This document shows positions 43,123-49,054 of a DNA stretch of 49,054 bases, one piece after another. The stretch's first letter is position 1; each line of letters starts with the position of its first letter. The DNA comes from Acidobacteriota bacterium (GTDB taxonomy: Bacteria; Acidobacteriota; Terriglobia; UBA7540), in the NCBI GenBank assembly GCA_021817045.1, contig JAKAWG010000034.1:1-49054 (forward strand), in the 5' to 3' direction. The notes under the pieces are model-generated. The model made no database searches, was not told the origin of the DNA, and saw only the letters and a list, made by a program, of their open reading frames with translations. A program made the translations under genes and the position numbers.

Positions 43123-45609
43123 TTAATGTGCGGTTGCGAAATGGGGGTATGGAGTAAAAAGCCTTTCCCAAGCCACGTGTTCCAGGTAGGGTTTTCCTTC
43201 CTGGAAATTTACAATGTTCTGCATCCATTGGCGCACCAGCGTGAGGCCCAAAACCGCCCGGGTGTTTAGATGATACAAAACCCCGAGGTCCGATGGGTTG
43301 TCGATGATCTCGGCGTATTCCCGCGTTGCAGCTTTCGCTTGCTCCTCCCCAGCCTGGAACTCACTCATACTCTTCTCCAGTTCGCTGACAAATTCCTGGT
43401 GCGAGACCTTCGGTTTCTCCCCGAAGGCTTGGTCAAACAACAGGTAAGCCTTGCGAACGGTCACTAACGACTGCATATAGTCACGGTATGACTCCGTCCG
43501 ATTGATCATGTAACGAAGTTCATACTGGCCCCGAGGAGCGACTTTAGGCAAGGCAGCCTGCATCTGCTGCAAGGCTTGATTCAGCAAGCGCATCGACACT
43601 TCGTACCCGTCAATCGCATCCGGCGAGTCAATGATAAACTGCTTCCAGCCCGCTAGCGTAGGTCCGTCGTAAGGGTCCGGTTGCTGAGCGTATGCGTACG
43701 CCTCACCCACTTCAGGTAGCGCTCCGCAACAGTTCATCGTCGAAAAACCGCGATTGTAATATCCTAAGAAGAGCTGGTTTTTTTCCAGGGTCATAAAAGC
43801 TTTGTACATATCCGAGGCGGCGGCTGCGCCGAAAAGTCGCCGCGAGTAATTCCGGTAAAACTCCTCGGGCGTCAGGTTTGGCTTCCATCCCGCCTCTGCT
43901 AAGAACAGGCTGTTTGTTTCCGTTCCCCGAACCCGATTCACCTGCCCGGCAAAACCTGACAGACCATACTTTATCCCCTCGCTAAAGATCTTATCCTTCT
44001 CACTGTATTGCGTCACGTTGAACTGCATGCCCACCATGTCGAAATCGTCATCCACGCGCGGCTCAATCGTTCTCTCTCGCGTTCCCATGTTCCCGAAATC
44101 CCGCATGGGCACTCCGGTCGGAGTCCACACACCGCTCGATTCCATATCGGTAAAAGGAATATCCTTGGGCAGCATCTTGTCGAAGACGGGCAGAGCGTAG
44201 CCTCGTCCGATTCCCATAAGGCCGATCTTGGCTTTCGGGTCGATTTCGTCCCGCTGTTTGAGCAGGTATTTGAACAGGTTCATATAGCCAATATTGGAGT
44301 CAACCACCAAGTCGGAACTTCTGGGGGTGTCGAAGATCCAGGGCCAATGCAGCGAGCGCAATTGAAGAAATTTCGGGCGCATGCGCTCGTAATAGGTTCG
44401 ATATTTCGGCGTGTTGATCTCCGGGTACATTTCCGGAAAAACCAGGAAGTACCCATTCGCGTGCGGGTAGCTCGTAAATAAAGCTCGCAGGCGGTTCGTT
44501 TGGATTTGGCGGTTCACCGGATCCAGCGGTTGTTCAAACGTTCCGAAGATGTAATTAAACGGCAAATCTCCCACTCGCTGGCAGTACCGCGCAAGATTTG
44601 GCGGAAGAGCGTCCATCTCAATGGCCAGCCAAACCTTGATCCCCCGCTCGTGAGCGTGGTGAATGATACGGCGCAAGAGGCTTTCAGCAGCCGCAAACGC
44701 CTGGTCCGGCGTCTGAACATCTTGCATCTCCGGAGGCGCCACCCTGGTTCCCTTCAGAAACTGAGTGAACCAGTGCTTGCCGATGGACACATCGGCGGTC
44801 GTCCGGGTTCCAAACCCGCCGCGTGCCCAGGTCAGGTAACCGCTTGCCTTGGTAGAAACATCTCCCATCCATTTGGTCTCGCCGTTGTAGGAGTATTTCA
44901 GCCAGGGCTCAAAGGCAAACCACCAAAACTGAACGTAGTTGCACTTTATCTTGGCCATCTGATCGAGCAACTTGGCGTAGTCTTCATAAGAAAACGTTGT
45001 TAGGTTGTCGTACCCCCCGTCCTGAAGCAGAAAACCCCGCCGCGGGAAGGCTGGTTCCATGCGGACGTCCAGGCTCGGTATTGACAGCGAAGCGCGCGGC
45101 TTGGGGAGAATGTCCCCTGTCAGCAGGAAAGTCGCTCCCAGACGCTCCACCAAGTCGTAGACCCCATACATGGTCGAGAAGCCGTCCGGCCCTGCGATCA
45201 CGACCGCCGGGTGACTCTTGAAGCGCGCAGTTCTAATTACAAAGCCGCCGGCTTTCAACGTGCCGAGCTTCAAACCGAGTTTCTCGGCTACCGGGGCGAG
45301 TGCAGGATTAACTGAAGGCCCCCCGACAAAGATCAACGTGTCCGACCTGGCCTGCGCAGAGAGTTGGGAGTCCGGGACAATGCTGAATTCGGCTCCCGAC
45401 AAATCGTGGAGGTAAGTTTGAAGCTGGCTCGCCGCATACCGATAAGCCGCGTTGGCTCCTTCGCCCAAAACGATTGATGCGCGGGCCTCGCCACCTTTGG
45501 CAACCGCAAGAGATCGCGATGATCTTGATAAACCCGGCCGGGCGAGTGCCGTCAATACGACGAAGCTTATCACCAAACTTTGCCTGACATTGATCCAGTA
45601 TGGACGCAC
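43123..45609 (-). CDS. GH67/GH20-N-terminal-like glycoside hydrolase, paralogue A
   Basis: 828-residue secreted protein and close paralogue of the gene at 37697-40183; most residues from position 150 onward are the same. The GTG start at 45609 is preceded by GAGGG with 7-base spacing; the signal peptide is QSLVISFVVLTALARPGLS. Domains follow the paralogue: an N domain (GEGANAAYRYAASQLQTYLH), a barrel region (CNYVQFWWFAFEPWLKYSYN, KVWLAIEMDALPPNL) and a helical C-terminal part. It lies 110 bases downstream of the intact Oar-type receptor, so import of glycan fragments and their cleavage would be coupled, as in SusC-hydrolase pairs. Confidence 0.77.
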   Translation of the reverse strand: MRPYWINVRQSLVISFVVLTALARPGLSRSSRSLAVAKGGEARASIVLGEGANAAYRYAASQLQTYLHDLSGAEFSIVPDSQLSAQARSDTLIFVGGPSVNPALAPVAEKLGLKLGTLKAGGFVIRTARFKSHPAVVIAGPDGFSTMYGVYDLVERLGATFLLTGDILPKPRASLSIPSLDVRMEPAFPRRGFLLQDGGYDNLTTFSYEDYAKLLDQMAKIKCNYVQFWWFAFEPWLKYSYNGETKWMGDVSTKASGYLTWARGGFGTRTTADVSIGKHWFTQFLKGTRVAPPEMQDVQTPDQAFAAAESLLRRIIHHAHERGIKVWLAIEMDALPPNLARYCQRVGDLPFNYIFGTFEQPLDPVNRQIQTNRLRALFTSYPHANGYFLVFPEMYPEINTPKYRTYYERMRPKFLQLRSLHWPWIFDTPRSSDLVVDSNIGYMNLFKYLLKQRDEIDPKAKIGLMGIGRGYALPVFDKMLPKDIPFTDMESSGVWTPTGVPMRDFGNMGTRERTIEPRVDDDFDMVGMQFNVTQYSEKDKIFSEGIKYGLSGFAGQVNRVRGTETNSLFLAEAGWKPNLTPEEFYRNYSRRLFGAAAASDMYKAFMTLEKNQLFLGYYNRGFSTMNCCGALPEVGEAYAYAQQPDPYDGPTLAGWKQFIIDSPDAIDGYEVSMRLLNQALQQMQAALPKVAPRGQYELRYMINRTESYRDYMQSLVTVRKAYLLFDQAFGEKPKVSHQEFVSELEKSMSEFQAGEEQAKAATREYAEIIDNPSDLGVLYHLNTRAVLGLTLVRQWMQNIVNFQEGKPYLEHVAWERLFTPYPHFATAH

Positions 45610-45719
45610 GACAGCCCTCGAGTTTTGGAATGTTCAGGAAATGCAAGCGCGGTCGGGGCTGGGGGCATGGCCACCTGCAACCCTGCCCGCTACATGCCGC
45701 CCCGATCGGCCGTCAGACT

Positions 45720-48700
45720 TCAGAACTGAAAACGCAGCGAGAATTCAAAGATTCGCGGGTCGAGCGCGCTGGTCACCTGGCCATAATTTCCCGCGCCAAC
45801 CGTTGTCTGGACGCCGCTGAAGTTCGTGTGGTTGAAGATGTTGAAGGCCTCCGCCCGGAACTCGAACAAGCTGCGCTCAGTAACATGAAAGTCCTTGTAG
45901 AGAGCCATGTCGAAATCGACCACGCCCGGACCGTAGATGGATCCCGGCGAGGCGCTGCCGAAGTACCCGAAAGCCGGAGCCGCGAAGGCAGAAGTATTGA
46001 ACCATTCCTGCGCCGTCTTTGGACCCGTCATCGAACTGCCAACGCGATTTGGCCGCGTTGCAAGACCTTGGAAGGGCACACTCAGGCCAGGAGTCAAAGC
46101 GAAGCCGCTCTGAATGGTTGTCATCCCGGCGTATCGCCAGCCGCCGAGAGCCTCGCTTTCGAAGCTGTGCCCGCTCTTGAACCAGGGAAGATTGTAAATG
46201 TAGCTGAACGACAAGACCTGGGGAACGTCCAGGTAAGTGTTCCCGTAGTCTTGACCAGGGGCGTAGAAGTTCTGTGCGCCTCCAGCGTCAATGGTGCCGG
46301 TGCTGCCCGCCCCGCTTGCGGTTCCGACATCGTGCTGCCATGTGTAAGCGAGATTAAAAAACAGGTTGTGCCCGACCGGATGTCGAACTGCGATTTCCAA
46401 GGCATTCCAGTAGGCGTTGGCCATACTGAGCGAGGTGCCCATGTTGGCGTAACCCTGGTAGGGAGCATACACGTACGGAAAGATCCCGACCTGACTCGGG
46501 AGGGCAGGATCGCTGTTAATGAGTGGGTTGAAGCCAAAAGGCCCATCGGGCAGCGGCTGGTTGATGTTCCAGCTTCCCCAAATGTGTCGCGCGATGTTGC
46601 CCGCGCCGGCGATGGAAGCAAACCAATTGGTTCCGAACTGGTGCTCCAAGCTCAGGCTGTAGCTTTGGATCGATGCCGGTTGGAGATCAAAGCCGCTATT
46701 GTTGTTGAACGACGGTGCACCCGGAGGAGGAGCGGCCGCGCCGATAGGATTGGGAAAAGCCGCGTTGAGCAGCGTGATGGAGGGAACGCCGGGGATGTTT
46801 GCCGCGCAGGTGTAACTGCAGTCGGCGCCGGCGGGAATCGTCTCATAAGTAATCCCATAGCCGCCTCGCAGGGCGGTTTTGCCGTTGCCAAACAAATTGT
46901 AGGCGAAGCCGACGCTGGGCCCCAGGAACCAGTTGTGGGCGTTTGAAAAGTTAAGCGGCACGCCGTTGATTCCGTTCCGAGCAACACCATTCAATGGGTT
47001 GTAACCCGGGGTTGGCGTTATGGTCCCGTTGGGATTAACGATTGGCGCTTGTGCAGGGTTGTATAGGGCAGGGTCGAACGAGCTGTCCTCCCCTGGGGTC
47101 GCGTGCGGCTCTGGCTCATACAAAACCCGCAGGCCGGCCGTCAAAGTCAGTCGTTTGGTCGCTTTCCATCGATCCTGGATGTAGGGCGAAGAAATAACAT
47201 CGTGGACGTAGGGCCGCAGCATTGTGCTCTGCTGGAAGAAAGAAGCGGCGTCTCCCAGCAGATAATCGGCGATGGGGTTTCCTGTGAAGGAACCGTCGAA
47301 GAACCAACTGCCGTTCGAGGCCGCGAACAGGTCTTGGCGTTTCGTCCCGTAATCGAGGTCGTAGCCGGCCTCGATGTAATGGTTTCCGTGCAGCCAACTC
47401 CAGTCGTCGGAAAGCGTGTCGTCGAGTGAGCCCGAGTGAGAAAGGGGCAAGCTGGTGGAATCTCCAAACGGCGCCCAGCCGCCAGCGAAGGCAATTTGTG
47501 GCAGCCGGTTTGAACGAAATCCGCCTTTGAAAGGAAGATTCTCGCTGAAGCCCGGGACTTGATTCTGCAACCACGTCCCGGAGAGATTCAGGTAAGGGAT
47601 GGCCTGCTCCGTCGCAAGGCTGAAGGTGTTGACCATCGACGGAGTCAGAGTCGCGGTAAGCTGGAGTTGACCCAACTGGTTATCGCTTAGGATGGGCTCC
47701 TGGCTGGTAGTGAACGGCGAACCAAGAAACGTGTCATACGAGTTGTTATTGATTTGATGCTCGTTAAAGTATTCGGCCATCAAGCTCAGCCTGGAGCTGA
47801 AGTTGTGATTCAGTTTGTACTCGTAATCCCAAGTCTTGTTGATCGTCGGAGTTGAATTGAGAAAGTTCAAAAAGCCCGTTCCATTGTTCGGGAGTTGCTC
47901 CAATGTGTTCATTAACAGTAGCGACTGCGGGTTAATCATGTTCGCGGGAATTTGATATACGCCCGGCGAAGTTTGCGGGAAAAGCTGTCCGGTTTGCGGG
48001 TTGGTAATGGGCGTGTTGAATGTTCCGTTTCGCATGGCTTGCGTCGGGGTCGCGCCCAGGACGGCTGACGCGATATTCTGGAGCGACTCCTGGTAGCTGA
48101 TAAAGAAGAAAGTCTTTGGATTCTTGGGGCGATGGGTAGGGAAGAACAAGGGCCCGCCCAGGGTTGCGCCGAAGATGTTCTGGTGCAATCCGAGTGTGTT
48201 AGGTGCAAAGAAGTTGCGGGCATCGAGTCCGGTGTTGCGGAGATACTCGAAGGCCGTCCCGTGGAAAGTATCCGTGCCGCTCTTGGTTTCAAGCAGCACG
48301 ACGCTCGCGCCTTTCAGGCTGTACTGAACGCCGAAATTATTCTGGAGCACCCGTACTTCCTGAAGTGTGTCCGGGTTCGGCGTGATGCCGGTATAGGTCT
48401 GGCTGCCGGTATTCATGTTGGTCACGCCGTCGAGATAATAAATGCTGCCGTCCACGCCCATCCCGTTAATCGACATCACGTTGTTTGTCAGGAATCCACC
48501 TTGGTCGAGGGCGGTATCTGGGCTGTCGGTGGTGACGCCGGGCATGAGGGCAGCCAGGCTTTGATAGTTCCTGCCGTTTAGTGGCAGCGTATAGGCCTGC
48601 TGGCCTGAAACCTCATTCGAGATTTCCGGAGTGCTCGTTTGCACCTGGACTGCGGTCGCAGTAACCGTCACCCTTGAGACCACGTTCCCCACCTGAAGCC

Positions 48701-49040
48701 GAGGGTTGACGGTGGTCACCACTCCGGGATGCAACTCGATGCCAGTCACCGAAGAAGTTTTGAAGCCTTGCTTGGTGGCGCTGACCGTGTACATACTAAT
48801 AGTGAGCCCCGGAACGACGAACGAGCCATCCGCGTTGCTCTTTGTGCTGGTAGTCGCCTTGGTACCCTCGTTCATTATCTTGATCACGGCTCCCGGTACC
48901 ACCGCTCCGGTCGTATCGGTCACTGTGCCACTAATCGTTCCCAGCGAAGTCAATTGGGCCAGGCACGCTGAAACCGTGAATATAAGAGCCAGAAGGCAAA
49001 CCAGACTGATCCCAAGGATGTTCCTGAAACGCTTTGACAT
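45720..49040 (-). CDS. Oar-like TonB-dependent outer-membrane receptor (intact copy)
   Basis: 1106-residue outer-membrane protein. A signal peptide (ISLVCLLALIFTVSACLAQ) is followed by a Cna_B/carboxypeptidase-regulatory domain (about 30-115, GTISGTVTDTTGAVVPGAVI), a plug-like region (NEVSGQQAYTLPLNGRNYQS, MNTGSQTYTGITPNPDTLQE) and a long beta-barrel. It ends in ...SLRFQF, the terminal Phe favoured for BAM-dependent insertion. GGAG lies about 10 bases before the ATG, at the window edge. This type of receptor is abundant in acidobacteria and is thought to import oligosaccharides or peptides. It is the only intact one of three related receptor genes here and heads the right module (GH67-N-like, cupin). 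Confidence 0.92.
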   Translation of the reverse strand: MSKRFRNILGISLVCLLALIFTVSACLAQLTSLGTISGTVTDTTGAVVPGAVIKIMNEGTKATTSTKSNADGSFVVPGLTISMYTVSATKQGFKTSSVTGIELHPGVVTTVNPRLQVGNVVSRVTVTATAVQVQTSTPEISNEVSGQQAYTLPLNGRNYQSLAALMPGVTTDSPDTALDQGGFLTNNVMSINGMGVDGSIYYLDGVTNMNTGSQTYTGITPNPDTLQEVRVLQNNFGVQYSLKGASVVLLETKSGTDTFHGTAFEYLRNTGLDARNFFAPNTLGLHQNIFGATLGGPLFFPTHRPKNPKTFFFISYQESLQNIASAVLGATPTQAMRNGTFNTPITNPQTGQLFPQTSPGVYQIPANMINPQSLLLMNTLEQLPNNGTGFLNFLNSTPTINKTWDYEYKLNHNFSSRLSLMAEYFNEHQINNNSYDTFLGSPFTTSQEPILSDNQLGQLQLTATLTPSMVNTFSLATEQAIPYLNLSGTWLQNQVPGFSENLPFKGGFRSNRLPQIAFAGGWAPFGDSTSLPLSHSGSLDDTLSDDWSWLHGNHYIEAGYDLDYGTKRQDLFAASNGSWFFDGSFTGNPIADYLLGDAASFFQQSTMLRPYVHDVISSPYIQDRWKATKRLTLTAGLRVLYEPEPHATPGEDSSFDPALYNPAQAPIVNPNGTITPTPGYNPLNGVARNGINGVPLNFSNAHNWFLGPSVGFAYNLFGNGKTALRGGYGITYETIPAGADCSYTCAANIPGVPSITLLNAAFPNPIGAAAPPPGAPSFNNNSGFDLQPASIQSYSLSLEHQFGTNWFASIAGAGNIARHIWGSWNINQPLPDGPFGFNPLINSDPALPSQVGIFPYVYAPYQGYANMGTSLSMANAYWNALEIAVRHPVGHNLFFNLAYTWQHDVGTASGAGSTGTIDAGGAQNFYAPGQDYGNTYLDVPQVLSFSYIYNLPWFKSGHSFESEALGGWRYAGMTTIQSGFALTPGLSVPFQGLATRPNRVGSSMTGPKTAQEWFNTSAFAAPAFGYFGSASPGSIYGPGVVDFDMALYKDFHVTERSLFEFRAEAFNIFNHTNFSGVQTTVGAGNYGQVTSALDPRIFEFSLRFQF

Positions 49041-49054
49041 CGTCGTAGGTCTCC

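Noticed and set aside
45600..46946. 448-residue plus-strand frame opposite the intact receptor
   Set aside because: It lies antisense to the receptor barrel; length reflects GC-rich codon bias, and the same antisense pattern appears opposite the left copy.

Overview
The window looks like chromosomal DNA from a GC-rich Gram-negative heterotroph, most likely an acidobacterium. This is inferred from three things: Oar-type TonB-dependent receptors with an N-terminal carboxypeptidase-regulatory (Cna_B-like) domain, many Tat-exported carbohydrate enzymes, and an amidase-GerMN-rph-rdgB housekeeping block. No rRNA, tRNA, CRISPR array, intact transposase or prophage was seen.

Layout. (1) 1-4.6 kb: the 3' part of a heme A synthase gene converges on a minus-strand operon of amidase, GerMN protein, RNase PH and RdgB. 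(2) 4.4-5.4 kb: about 1 kb of short repeats and hairpins without a convincing gene. (3) 5.4-7.9 kb: a sedolisin-type acid protease, a frameshifted ORF6N-domain remnant and a doubtful small secreted protein. (4) 7.7-18.8 kb, plus strand: a catabolic cluster with two six-hairpin glycosidase-like proteins, two SDR dehydrogenases, a fused class I CoA-transferase-like protein, a class III CoA-transferase, an SMP-30-type lactonase and an RraA-type protein. This resembles a route from an oligosaccharide or glycoside through sugar acid/lactone to CoA-linked or aldol-cleaved products; the substrate is unknown. (5) 18.8-24.9 kb: two divergent transcription units. One holds a sodium:solute symporter, a SIS-domain protein and a Tat-exported aspartylglucosaminidase-like enzyme. 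The other holds a BadF/GlcNAc-kinase-type ATPase and a ceramidase-like hydrolase without a signal peptide. A palindrome lies between them. Together they suggest uptake and breakdown of amino-sugar conjugates such as GlcNAc-asparagine. (6) 25.2-29.9 kb: a Tat/lipoprotein GH127-like enzyme with a discoidin-like domain, followed by a GH3 beta-glucosidase gene broken by two amber codons and a frameshift. (7) 30.0-49.0 kb, all minus strand: a polysaccharide-utilisation-like region of three modules, each beginning with an Oar-type receptor gene. Only the receptor at the right edge is intact. The middle one is reduced to a 5' stub and the left one carries a nonsense codon and a large in-frame deletion. 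The modules encode two near-identical GH67/GH20-N-like proteins, a GH99-like lipoprotein, a phytanoyl-CoA-dioxygenase-like protein, a double cupin, a sulfatase-fold protein lacking the formylglycine cysteine, and an apiosidase-like (DUF4038) enzyme.

The two strongest stories are the amino-sugar-conjugate locus at 18.8-24.9 kb and the tandemly duplicated, partly decaying receptor/hydrolase modules at 30-49 kb. All functions are read from sequence motifs without a database search.
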